Shown here piece by piece: positions 39,385 through 47,457 of a stretch of 64,000 bases of DNA. Origin of the DNA: Actinoplanes sp. M2I2. GTDB taxonomy: Bacteria; Actinomycetota; Actinomycetes; Mycobacteriales; Micromonosporaceae. The notes under the pieces are model-generated. The model was not told where the DNA came from, did no database searches, and was given only the letters and a program-made list of their open reading frames with translations. The translations under genes were made by a program, and so were the position numbers. The DNA lies in the NCBI RefSeq assembly GCF_023544445.1, contig NZ_JALPVJ010000001.1, forward strand, positions 620,001 to 684,000, read 5' to 3'. Positions within the stretch are counted from its first letter, which is position 1, and each line of letters opens with the position of its first letter.

Positions 39385-42300
39385 ATGTCGGCCAAGCGCA
39401 TGCAAGCGTGCTTCGGCGCCTGGGTCGTCACCCTGACGATCGTCTTCTACGTGCTGCCGCAGTACAGCATGTACACCTGGGCGACGATCGGTCTCTCCGC
39501 CGCCGCCATGGTGCTGGTGGGCGTACGGGTGCATCAGCCGTCCCGGCGCCTGCCGTGGTATCTGCTGTCGGCCGTGGTGGCCAGCTTCACGCTCGGCGAC
39601 ACGACCTACAACATCCTCACCGACTTCCTCGGCGTCGAGAACCCGTTCCCGTCCCTGGCCGACGTGTTCTACCTGATCGTCTACCCGATGATCGCGGTGG
39701 CGCTGCTGGTCTTCATCCGGGCCCGGGCCGGCGCCGACAACCGGGCCGCGCTGCTCGACGCCCTGGTGCCCACCGCCGGTCTCGGCCTGCTGGCCTGGGT
39801 CTTCCTGATCTCGCCGTACGTGCGTGACACCGGCCTCGGGTTCGTCGAGAAGCTGGTCTCGGTCGGCTACCCGCTGGGCGACGTGCTGGCCCTGGCCATG
39901 CTGGCCCGGCTGCTCACCGCCGGCGGCCGCAAGCCGGTCGCGCTGACCGTGCTCGTCGCCGGCGTCGCCAGCCTGCTGCTCACCGACGTCGTCTACGGCC
40001 TGCGGCAGCTCGCCGGCACGTGGCAGGTCGGCGGCCCGGTCGACGCGGGCTGGGTGCTGTTCTACACCGCGATCGCGCTCTCGGCCCTGCACCCCTCGAT
40101 GCGGCAGCTGACGATCAGCGACCGCGTGCCTCCGGGCATCGTCGGCGGGCGGCGTCTCGCGCTGATGTCGCTGGCCGCGCTGATCGCTCCGGCTGTCCTG
40201 CTGGTCGAGCACCTGGCCGGCGAGATCACCGACGCCATGATGATCGCCACCGCCTCCGGCGTCATGTTCCTGCTGGTCATGGCCCGGGTCGCCGGTCTGA
40301 TGAAGTCGCAGCGGGAAACCGCCGTACGGGAGCGCACGCTCCGTCTCACCGGCGCCGACCTGGTCGCGGCCAGCAGCGTGGACGAGGCGGGCGCGGCCCT
40401 CACCCAGGCCGTCACCTCGATCGTGCCGTCGGGCGCCGACCACCGCTGGTACATGCGGGCCTTCGACGCCGTTCCCGGCGCCGAGACCGGCCTGCTGAGC
40501 ACGGGGCGGGTGCGGATCGCCGATCTGCCGCCGGAGGTCGTCGCCGAGCTCGGTGGCTTCGAGTGGGCGCTGCACGCCGAGGCGGTCGCCGGTGGTCGTA
40601 CCGCGGGCGGGCCGCCGCGGAACAACCAGGTCTTCCTGGCCGCCGCCGACGACGTGCTGACCGCGCTCGAGCCGTCCTTCGAGGCGCTGATGGCCCAGGG
40701 CACCATGGCCGTCGAGCGCATCACCCTGACCGACGAGGTCAACCGCCGGAGCAGCGAGGACTACTTCCGCGCGCTGATCCAGAGCGCCTCCGACGTCATC
40801 CTCATCGTCGGCGACGACGAGACCATCCGGTACGCCAGCCCGTCCGCGCTGCCGGTCTTCGGCCGCACCGACCTGGTCGGCATGCCGCTGTGGCGCCTCA
40901 TCGCCGGCACCGACCACGGCGCCCTGCTCGACCTGCTCGACCAGGTGCGCGCCGGTCGCGGCCCGCGTGACGGCGTCGACCTGACCGCGGTCTCCGGCGA
41001 CGACCTGCTGCTCCAGGTCGAATGCACCTGCCGTGACCTGCGCGGCGAGCCGGCCGTGAACGGCCTGGTCGTCACCATCCGCGACGTCACCGAGCGGCGC
41101 CGGCTCGAGAACGACCTGGCGCACCAGGCGTACCACGACGCGCTGACCGGGCTGGCCAACCGGGTCCTGTTCCAGAACCGGCTGGAGAACGCGGCCTCGT
41201 ACGCGGCGGTCCGCCGGCACGAGGTGGGCGTGCTCTTCGTCGACCTGGACGACTTCAAGGAGGTCAACGACAGCCTCGGCCACGCCGCCGGCGACCAGTT
41301 GCTGATCACCGTGGGCCGCCGCATCGCCGAGGTGGCCGGCCCGCTGACCACCGTGGCCCGCACCGGCGGCGACGAGTTCGCCGTGCTGATCGAGCACGGT
41401 GGAGCCGACGACGCCGAGAGTGTCGCCGATCGGATCGTCACCGCCCTGGCCGAGCCGGTCGAGGTCGTCGACGCGACCGGATCGACCCACCTGATCCGGG
41501 GCGCGGCCAGTGTCGGCGTCGCCACCAGCGCCGACGCCCCCGGCATCAGCGAGCTGCTGCGCCGCGCCGACGTGGCCATGTACGGCGCCAAGACCGTCGG
41601 CAAGAACACCTGGCAGCGCTACCAGGACGAGATGCACGAGACGATGCTGCAGCGGCTCGAGATGCGCTCGGCGCTCAACGACGCGGTGGCCGACGGCCAG
41701 ATGCGCCTGCGGTTCCAGCCCATCATCGATCTGCCCACCGGCGAGGTGGCCGGGCTCGAGGCCCTGGTCCGCTGGCAGCACCCGGTGCGCGGCCTGCTCG
41801 GCCCGAACGAGTTCATCGAGCTCTCCGAGGAGAACGGCTCGGTCGTCGCCATCGGCGGCTGGGTGCTGCGCGAGGCGCTGCGGGCGTTCGCCGAGTGGCG
41901 CGAGACCGACGCCGGCCGCGACCTGCGGTACGTCAGCGTCAACGTCTCGGCCCGTCAGTTCCGGGCGCCCGGGTTCGTCGACGAGGTCCGCGGCGTTCTC
42001 GCCCGGACCGGCGCCGACCCGCGCTCCCTGCTCCTCGAGGTCACCGAGAGCCTGGTGCTGCACGACGCCGACCAGGTCTGGCGCGACCTGCGCGAGCTCC
42101 GCGCGATGGGGGTGCGGATCGCCATCGACGACTTCGGCACCGGCTACTCGTCGCTCAGCTACCTCAGCAACATGCCGGTCGACGTCCTCAAGATCGACAA
42201 GTCGTTCATCGACGACATCCTGCACAAACCACAGCAGCTGGCGCTGGTCGAGACCATCGTCAACCTCGCCCGCACGCTCGACCTGGCCGTCGTGGCCGAA

Positions 42301-42441
42301 GGCATCGAGCTCGACGGGCACCGCATCGCCCTGACCGAGATGGGCTGCTCGTACGGCCAGGGCTACCTGTTCTCCAAGCCGATCACCGCCGACGAGTTCC
42401 AGGAATACCTGCGGACACGGCACACCGCGCTCTCCCACTGA
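39385..42441 (+). CDS. Membrane-bound GGDEF-EAL protein (c-di-GMP synthase/phosphodiesterase) with PAS domain
   Basis: A 1018-residue protein. N-terminal eight or nine membrane helices (to about residue 300) precede a GAF-position region (about 320-450), PAS (about 455-570), GGDEF (about 580-740; intact GGDEF at 661-665) and EAL (about 760-1005; EAL at 792, plus DDFGTGYSS and DVLKIDKSFI). Both catalytic motifs look complete, so it may make and degrade c-di-GMP. ATG at 39385 is preceded by CGGAGCACGG; an upstream in-frame start is less likely. It lies 31 bases before the alpha-oxoamine synthase gene. Confidence 0.92.
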   Translation: MSAKRMQACFGAWVVTLTIVFYVLPQYSMYTWATIGLSAAAMVLVGVRVHQPSRRLPWYLLSAVVASFTLGDTTYNILTDFLGVENPFPSLADVFYLIVYPMIAVALLVFIRARAGADNRAALLDALVPTAGLGLLAWVFLISPYVRDTGLGFVEKLVSVGYPLGDVLALAMLARLLTAGGRKPVALTVLVAGVASLLLTDVVYGLRQLAGTWQVGGPVDAGWVLFYTAIALSALHPSMRQLTISDRVPPGIVGGRRLALMSLAALIAPAVLLVEHLAGEITDAMMIATASGVMFLLVMARVAGLMKSQRETAVRERTLRLTGADLVAASSVDEAGAALTQAVTSIVPSGADHRWYMRAFDAVPGAETGLLSTGRVRIADLPPEVVAELGGFEWALHAEAVAGGRTAGGPPRNNQVFLAAADDVLTALEPSFEALMAQGTMAVERITLTDEVNRRSSEDYFRALIQSASDVILIVGDDETIRYASPSALPVFGRTDLVGMPLWRLIAGTDHGALLDLLDQVRAGRGPRDGVDLTAVSGDDLLLQVECTCRDLRGEPAVNGLVVTIRDVTERRRLENDLAHQAYHDALTGLANRVLFQNRLENAASYAAVRRHEVGVLFVDLDDFKEVNDSLGHAAGDQLLITVGRRIAEVAGPLTTVARTGGDEFAVLIEHGGADDAESVADRIVTALAEPVEVVDATGSTHLIRGAASVGVATSADAPGISELLRRADVAMYGAKTVGKNTWQRYQDEMHETMLQRLEMRSALNDAVADGQMRLRFQPIIDLPTGEVAGLEALVRWQHPVRGLLGPNEFIELSEENGSVVAIGGWVLREALRAFAEWRETDAGRDLRYVSVNVSARQFRAPGFVDEVRGVLARTGADPRSLLLEVTESLVLHDADQVWRDLRELRAMGVRIAIDDFGTGYSSLSYLSNMPVDVLKIDKSFIDDILHKPQQLALVETIVNLARTLDLAVVAEGIELDGHRIALTEMGCSYGQGYLFSKPITADEFQEYLRTRHTALSH

Positions 42442-42472
42442 AAGTCCCCACCCCTTGTTCGGAAGGAAATTC

Positions 42473-43735
42473 ATGAACGACGCTCCCCTCGCCGGTTCCG
42501 GTCTCGAGTTCGTCAAGCGCGACGGACGCTGGGCCGACCTGGAGCGGTTGCGCAGCGGCAACCCGATGTACGACGCCACGATCGAGGAGATCAAGGGCCG
42601 GCGCATCCGTGTCGGCGACCACTGGCTCGCCGACTTCGCGTCCTGCAACTACCTCGGCTTCGACCTCGAGCCCGAGATCATGGACGCGATCGCCCCCGAG
42701 GTCGCCCGCTGGGGCACCCACCCGAGCTGGTCGCGCCTGCTCGGCAACCCGTCGCTCTACCCGCAGATCGAGGAGAAGCTGACCGCGCTGCTCGACGCGC
42801 CCGACACCCTGGTGCTCCCGACCATCACGCACATCCACATGTCGGTGCTGCCGATCCTGGCCGGCAAGGGCATGATCTTCCTCGACTCGCAGGCCCACAA
42901 GACCATCTACGACGGCAGCATGGTCGCCCGCGGCTTCGGCGCGACCGTGCAGCGGTTCCGCGCCAACGACCACGAGCACCTGCGGGAGCTGCTGGCGGCC
43001 GCCCCGTCCGGCATCTCGAAGATCGTGGCGATGGACGGCGTGAACAGCATGACCGGCAACGCGCCCGACCTGAAGGCGTTCGCCGCGGTGGCCCGCGAGC
43101 ACGGCGCCCTGCTCTACGTCGACGACGCGCACGGCTTCGGCGTGATCGGCGAGCGTGGCGCCAACGAGAAGTCCCCGTACGGGCTCCGGGGCAACGCCAT
43201 CGTCAAGTACAGCGGCGAGACGTACGACAACGTGGTGCTCGTCGGCGGCTTCTCCAAGTCGTACTCGTCGCTGCTCGCCTTCCTGGCCCTGCCGACCTGG
43301 CTGAAGAACCACCTCAAGGTCTCGGCCGCGCCCTACCTGTACTCCGGCCCGGCCCCGACCGCATCGCTGGCCACGGTCAACGCCGGGCTCGACCTCAACG
43401 AGAAGCGCGGCGACGACATCCGCGCCGACCTGTACCGCAAGACCATGAAGGTGCTCGACCACGTGCGCGGCCTGGGCGTCTACACGCCGAACACCGGCAG
43501 CACCCCGGTCATCGAGCTGCCGCTGGCCGAGGGCGAGGACATCGACGCCGTGGGCAAGCTGCTGTGGGACCGCGGCATCTACGTGACGCTGGCCGCCTAC
43601 CCGCTGGTGCCGCGCGACCAGGTCGGCTTCCGCGCCCAGGTCACGGCCGCGAACTCCGACGACGAGCTGGACGAGCTGAACGCCGTCATCACCGACCTGG
43701 CCGCGGCCGGCAAGCTGCGCAGCGTCCAGAAGTGA
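42473..43735 (+). CDS. Alpha-oxoamine synthase family PLP enzyme (AONS/KBL/SPT/CqsA-like)
   Basis: A 420-residue fold-type I PLP enzyme. Motifs: SCNYLGFDLEPEIMDA (residues 55-70), WSRLLGNPSLYPQIEEKL, DDAHGFGVIGERG (PLP Asp) and GGFSKSYSS with Schiff-base Lys262. The family condenses an amino acid with an acyl-CoA, but biotin, heme, ceramide and alpha-aminoketone signals all come from it. No bio genes are nearby, so 8-amino-7-oxononanoate synthase is not supported. ATG at 42473 follows GGAAGGAA. Its stop overlaps the MFS start. Confidence 0.87.
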   Translation: MNDAPLAGSGLEFVKRDGRWADLERLRSGNPMYDATIEEIKGRRIRVGDHWLADFASCNYLGFDLEPEIMDAIAPEVARWGTHPSWSRLLGNPSLYPQIEEKLTALLDAPDTLVLPTITHIHMSVLPILAGKGMIFLDSQAHKTIYDGSMVARGFGATVQRFRANDHEHLRELLAAAPSGISKIVAMDGVNSMTGNAPDLKAFAAVAREHGALLYVDDAHGFGVIGERGANEKSPYGLRGNAIVKYSGETYDNVVLVGGFSKSYSSLLAFLALPTWLKNHLKVSAAPYLYSGPAPTASLATVNAGLDLNEKRGDDIRADLYRKTMKVLDHVRGLGVYTPNTGSTPVIELPLAEGEDIDAVGKLLWDRGIYVTLAAYPLVPRDQVGFRAQVTAANSDDELDELNAVITDLAAAGKLRSVQK

Positions 43736-45111
43736 GGCTCGCCGGTCCGTTGGCGCCGCTGCGCAATCGCCAGTTCCGGCTCCTGTGGACCGGGATGAGC
43801 GCGTCGCTGGTGGGCGACGGGGTCCTCCTCGTCGCCCTGGCGTGGCAGGTGTACGACCTGTACGGGACGCCCGCCGCCATGTCGGCGGTGGGCGTCGCCC
43901 TCTCCCTGCCGCAGGTCGTCACGCTGCTGTTCGGCGGCGTGGTGAGCGACCGGTTCGACCCGCGCAAGGTCATGCTCGGCTCCGACCTGGTGCGCGGACT
44001 GGTGATGGCCACGCTGGCCACCCTGAGCCTGACCGGGCAGCTGAGCTCGCTCTGGTCGATCCTGGTGCTGACGGCGATCTACGGCGCCGCCGCCGGGTTC
44101 TTCGGGCCGGCCTTCGACGCCACCGTGCCCCGGATCGTGCCGGCCGGCGACCTGGTGGCGGCCAACGCCCTCGACCAGTTCGTCCGGCCGGCCGGGCTGC
44201 AGATCTTCGGCCCGATGCTGGGCGGCGCGGTCATCGGGATCGCCGGCGCGGGCTGGGCCTTCGCCATCGACGCGGCGACGTTCGCGCTCTCGGTCGCCTG
44301 TCTGCTGGCCATGCGGCGCATCGCGTCCGTGGAATCTCCCGAGGCGTCCGCACCGTCCTCGTCGGACGAGTCGATGTGGCAGGAGATGCGGGCCGGCTTC
44401 CGGTACGTGCGGGGGCAGGTGTGGCTGTGGGGGACCTTCCTGTCGGCCACGTTCACCTACCTGCTGTTCGTGGGGCCGACCGAAGTGCTCCTCCCGTACG
44501 TGATCAAGCACGAGCTCGGTGGCAGCGCCACCGCCCTCGGGCTGGTCCTGACCTCGGGCGGCCTGGGCGCGATCGCGGCGGCGCTGACCGTGGGCTGGTT
44601 CGGCATCCCGCGGCGGTTCATGACCTACATGTACTCGGTCTGGGCGGTCGCGACCCTGGCCGTGGCCGGATACGGCGCGGCGACCCACACCTGGCAGCTC
44701 GCCGTGGCCTGTGTGCTGGTCAACGGCCTGGAGGCGGCCGGAACGGTGGCCTGGGCGACGACCAAACAGCGGTTCGTACCCGAGGGCATGCTCGGCCGGG
44801 TGTCCAGCCTCGACTGGTTCGTCTCGACCGCGCTGTTGCCTCTTTCGTACGCCCTGGCCGCGCCGATCGCGGCGTGGATCGGGGTGCGCGAGACGCTGAT
44901 CGGCGCCGGTCTGCTCGGCGCGGTGGTCACGTTCGGCTTCCTGTTCCTGCCCGGCATGCGCCGGATCGAGGAGAACGCCGGCTACCGGCCGCGGCACCTG
45001 CGCGAAGGGGGCCTGGCCTATATCGAGCGTCCGGCGGCTGCCTCCGGTGACGTGCCGGTCGGCGCCGCTCGGGCCACCGCGGAGATCGAGCGGGAGGGGA
45101 TCCCGGTATGA
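43732..45111 (+). CDS. MFS transporter (EntS/MFS_3-like exporter)
   Basis: A 459-residue transporter with 12 predicted helices. It has PLRNRQFRLLWTGMSASLVGDG at the N-terminus and the loop 2-3 motif GGVVSDRFDPRKVML, as in enterobactin-exporter-type MFS proteins. A cytosolic C-terminal tail of about 50 residues follows. GTG at 43732 overlaps the previous stop (GTGA), and its own stop region overlaps the next ATG (ATGA at 45108). Tight coupling suggests it exports the product of the alpha-oxoamine synthase (inference). Confidence 0.87.
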   Translation: MRLAGPLAPLRNRQFRLLWTGMSASLVGDGVLLVALAWQVYDLYGTPAAMSAVGVALSLPQVVTLLFGGVVSDRFDPRKVMLGSDLVRGLVMATLATLSLTGQLSSLWSILVLTAIYGAAAGFFGPAFDATVPRIVPAGDLVAANALDQFVRPAGLQIFGPMLGGAVIGIAGAGWAFAIDAATFALSVACLLAMRRIASVESPEASAPSSSDESMWQEMRAGFRYVRGQVWLWGTFLSATFTYLLFVGPTEVLLPYVIKHELGGSATALGLVLTSGGLGAIAAALTVGWFGIPRRFMTYMYSVWAVATLAVAGYGAATHTWQLAVACVLVNGLEAAGTVAWATTKQRFVPEGMLGRVSSLDWFVSTALLPLSYALAAPIAAWIGVRETLIGAGLLGAVVTFGFLFLPGMRRIEENAGYRPRHLREGGLAYIERPAAASGDVPVGAARATAEIEREGIPV

Positions 45112-45494
45112 GCGACGGACCGGCGCAGGCGGTACGCGATCTGAGCGAGGCCTTCGCGGCCCGCGACCTGAACGCGGCCCTGGCTTGCTTCGCCCCCGGC
45201 GACGACATCGGCTACACCGGCTCCGAGCTCACCGAGTCGGCCCGGGGCCGCGCGGCCCTGACCGCCCTGCTCGGCGACGTCTTCGCCCGGCCCGAGGCGT
45301 ACGCCTGGCAGGCCCGCGAGAGCACCGTCCACCGCGCGGGTTCGCGGGCCTACGTCTTCGCCGAGGCGGACGGCGAGGCGCGCGCCGACGCGGGTGGCCG
45401 GGAGAACTTCCCCTATCGGGTGTCGGGGCTCGTGGAGCAGGTCGACGGCCGCTGGCTCTGGCGTCACTGCCAGGGCAGCGAGCCGTCCTCCTGA
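45108..45494 (+). CDS. NTF2-like (SnoaL/SgcJ) fold protein
   Basis: A 128-residue cone-fold protein: N-terminal helix AVRDLSEAFAARDLNAALACF, core LTALLGDVFARPEAYAWQ, final strand VSGLVEQVDGRWLWRHCQGSEP. These proteins act as small polyketide/terpenoid enzymes, steroid-type isomerases or ligand binders. ATG at 45108 overlaps the MFS stop, placing it last in the series GGDEF-EAL, synthase, MFS, NTF2. A hairpin terminator follows. Confidence 0.82.
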   Translation: MSDGPAQAVRDLSEAFAARDLNAALACFAPGDDIGYTGSELTESARGRAALTALLGDVFARPEAYAWQARESTVHRAGSRAYVFAEADGEARADAGGRENFPYRVSGLVEQVDGRWLWRHCQGSEPSS

Positions 45495-45528
45495 GTCCGG
45501 GCGCCCACGGGGGCAGGGGTGGGGAAAC

Positions 45529-45559
45529 GGCCGGCCGGTGGGGCTCTCACCAGCCGGCC
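45529..45559. terminator. Bidirectional hairpin terminator
   Basis: GGCCGGCCGGTG (45529-45540) pairs with CACCAGCCGGCC (45548-45559), one mismatch, 7-base loop. It sits between the convergent NTF2-like and glycosyltransferase genes and can serve both. Confidence 0.82.
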
Positions 45560-45574
45560 GCCCGCATGCCCGCG

Positions 45575-46741
45575 TCATAGCGATTTCTCGATGAGGTCGG
45601 CGGCCCGGGTGGCGCCGCCCTGCGTGCGTACCTCGTGCTTGATCTGCTCGCAGCGAGCCGTCACCTCCGGATCGGTGATCAGGCCGAGCAGGCGCCGCAG
45701 CTCCCCGGCGGTGACGGTGGCCGACTCGACGACCCGCGCGACGCCCAGGGCGGCCAGCTGCTCGGCGTTGCCGAACTGGTCGGCCGCCTGCGGGGCTGCG
45801 ATCATCGGCGTTCCGCAGTACAGGCCCTCGCTGCTGCCGCCCATGCCGGCGTGCGTGACGAACGCGTCGGCCTGTTCGAGGACGGCCAGCTGGGGCACCC
45901 AGGAACGCACCTCGACGGAGCCGGGCACCTCGCCGAGCTCGGCCGGGTCGACGTGCCGGCCGATCTGCAGGACGGTGTGCCAGCCGGGCAGCGTACCGAA
46001 GGCCTCGACGCACCGCCGGTAGAAGCCGGGGTGGTTGGTGAAGGCCGAGCCGAGCGACACCAGCAGCACCTTCTCGGCGTCGGCCGGGCGGGTCCAGGAA
46101 CCCTGGGCCGACCGGTCACCGAAGACCGGGCCGACGAAGTCGTAGACGGCCGGGTCGACCCGGTCGGCGTGTGGTTGCAGCGCCCGGGGGATCAGCGCCA
46201 GGCCGCGGTCGGGCCGCCCCTGGAACGCCTGACTGTCGGTCGTGGACGATCCGTTGGCGGCCAGCCAGGCCGAGAAGCGGCGGTAGTAGTCGGCGCCCCG
46301 GGGGTCGGCGCGCATCGCCTCCACCAGGGGCGCCATCTCCTGCTCGTACCCGTCCCAGGCCACGAAGGTGGGGGAGAGCTGCACGGCCGGGATCTTCCAC
46401 TGCTCGGCGAGCAGCCGGGCCGGCGCGCCGGCGATGTCGTAGAGGAACAGGTCGGGGCGGTCGTCGGCGTAGGCGTCCCGCAGTTGCGGCAGCATCTCGA
46501 TCGCGTCGTCGAGAAAGACGGTCAGCTGGTCGACCGGGTCGTCGGACCACTGCTCGTCCGTCGCGGGCAGCGTGGACGCGTACGGCTTCAGCTCCGCGCC
46601 CGCGCCGGTGATCACGTCGGCGAACGAGGGCGCGTTGGCGTACGTGACGCGGTACCCGCGGGCGGCCAGCGTCCGGATGATCTCGATGCTCGGGTTGACG
46701 TGGCCGTGGAACGGAATGCTGACCATGGCGATGTGCGGCAT
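45575..46741 (-). CDS. MGT-family glycosyltransferase (macrolide glycosyltransferase type)
   Basis: A 388-residue GT-B fold enzyme of family GT1. The N-terminal acceptor motif FHGHVNPSIEI (residues 10-20) carries the catalytic His. The C-terminal nucleotide-sugar motif is THAGMGGSSEGLYCGTPMIA, then PQAADQFGNAEQL. Relatives inactivate macrolides by UDP-glucose transfer or decorate natural products. ATG at 46741 follows GAGGAAAC. It is divergent from a TetR repressor whose twin operators cover its promoter, a classic drug-inducible resistance layout. The actual acceptor is unknown. Confidence 0.9.
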   Translation of the reverse strand: MPHIAMVSIPFHGHVNPSIEIIRTLAARGYRVTYANAPSFADVITGAGAELKPYASTLPATDEQWSDDPVDQLTVFLDDAIEMLPQLRDAYADDRPDLFLYDIAGAPARLLAEQWKIPAVQLSPTFVAWDGYEQEMAPLVEAMRADPRGADYYRRFSAWLAANGSSTTDSQAFQGRPDRGLALIPRALQPHADRVDPAVYDFVGPVFGDRSAQGSWTRPADAEKVLLVSLGSAFTNHPGFYRRCVEAFGTLPGWHTVLQIGRHVDPAELGEVPGSVEVRSWVPQLAVLEQADAFVTHAGMGGSSEGLYCGTPMIAAPQAADQFGNAEQLAALGVARVVESATVTAGELRRLLGLITDPEVTARCEQIKHEVRTQGGATRAADLIEKSL

Positions 46742-46773
46742 GTTTCCTCGCTCGGCTCGACGCGTTTCGACAA

Positions 46774-46790
46774 CGAGACGGTACGTCTCG
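46774..46790. promoter_or_regulatory. TetR operator site 1 (CGAGACG-N3-CGTCTCG)
   Basis: A perfect 7-bp inverted repeat around GTA. It overlaps the predicted -10 (TACCGT, minus strand, 46783-46778) of the glycosyltransferase promoter, so repressor binding should block transcription. Confidence 0.87.
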
Positions 46791-46807
46791 TCTCGTGCTC
46801 GCGTCAA
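46778..46807 (-). promoter_or_regulatory. Glycosyltransferase promoter (TTGACG-N18-TACCGT)
   Basis: Minus strand -35 TTGACG (46807-46802) and -10 TACCGT (46783-46778) with 18-base spacing resemble a housekeeping-sigma promoter. The -10 lies inside operator 1 and the -35 abuts operator 2. Confidence 0.65.
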
Positions 46808-46809
46808 GA

Positions 46810-46826
46810 CGAGACGTATCGTCTCG
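46810..46826. promoter_or_regulatory. TetR operator site 2 (CGAGACG-N3-CGTCTCG)
   Basis: The same 7-bp arms as site 1 around TAT, centred 36 bp from site 1 and 20 bases before the tetR start. It contains a TATCGT that could be the regulator's own -10, implying autorepression. Confidence 0.87.
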
Positions 46827-46845
46827 CAGCCGGTACGCTGGCCGG

Positions 46846-47457
46846 GTGCCCGACCTCGCCCGCCGCAATGAGCAATCCCGCCGCGCGATCCTGACCGCGG
46901 CGCTCGACCTGCTGTCCGAGACCGGGTACGCCCGGCTGACGATCGAGGCCATAGCCGGCCGGGCCGGCGTCGGCAAGCAGACGATCTACCGCTGGTGGCG
47001 CGGCAAGGGCGCGGTGATCCTCGACGCGCTGGTCGAGAACGCCGTGCCGGCCGAGCTGCCCGACACCGGCGACCTGGAGGCCGACCTGCGGGCCGTCGTG
47101 CGGGGCACGGTCGCCGAGTTCGCCGATCCCCGGCTGTCGGCCACGACCCGCGCGCTCACCGCCGAGACGCTGGCCGACGAGGCCCTCGGCGACCAGGTGC
47201 GCGACCGGCTTCTGCGGCCCCAGCTGGCCGCGGTGCGCGACCGCCTCGACGGCGCCCGGCGGGCCGGTCAGGTGCCCGGCGACGCCGACCTCGACCAGGC
47301 AGTCGAGCTGATCTTCGGCCCGATCTTCCACCGCTGGCTGCTGCGCACCGGGCCGCTCACCAACGACTACGCCGACGGCCTCGTCGCGCACGTACTGGCG
47401 GCCGTCCGGCTCCGCCGGCCCGGCAGCGAGCCGGCCGGTCAGTCTCCGGTCAGTTGA
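46846..47457 (+). CDS. TetR-family repressor of the divergent glycosyltransferase
   Basis: A 203-residue TetR regulator. The N-terminal HTH reads AILTAALDLLSETGYARLTIEAIAGRAGVGKQTIYRWWRGK in four pieces (about residues 13-55). The C-terminal ligand domain is of the TetR_C_16/AefR-like helical kind, ending with a Pro/Ser tail. GTG at 46846. Twin operators in the 104-base intergenic region suggest it controls itself and the glycosyltransferase. Its end overlaps the convergent chemoreceptor gene by 8 bases. Confidence 0.9.
   Translation: MPDLARRNEQSRRAILTAALDLLSETGYARLTIEAIAGRAGVGKQTIYRWWRGKGAVILDALVENAVPAELPDTGDLEADLRAVVRGTVAEFADPRLSATTRALTAETLADEALGDQVRDRLLRPQLAAVRDRLDGARRAGQVPGDADLDQAVELIFGPIFHRWLLRTGPLTNDYADGLVAHVLAAVRLRRPGSEPAGQSPVS

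Noticed and set aside
37519-42648. Open minus-strand frame of about 1700 codons across the membrane and GGDEF-EAL genes
   Set aside because: Same reason: antisense to well-supported genes, with low-complexity Gln/His/Arg/Gly content.
42473-43735. Naming the PLP enzyme bioF, kbl or cqsA
   Set aside because: The superfamily is clear but I see no bio, tdh or quorum-sensing receptor neighbours and no subfamily-specific residue I can rely on.
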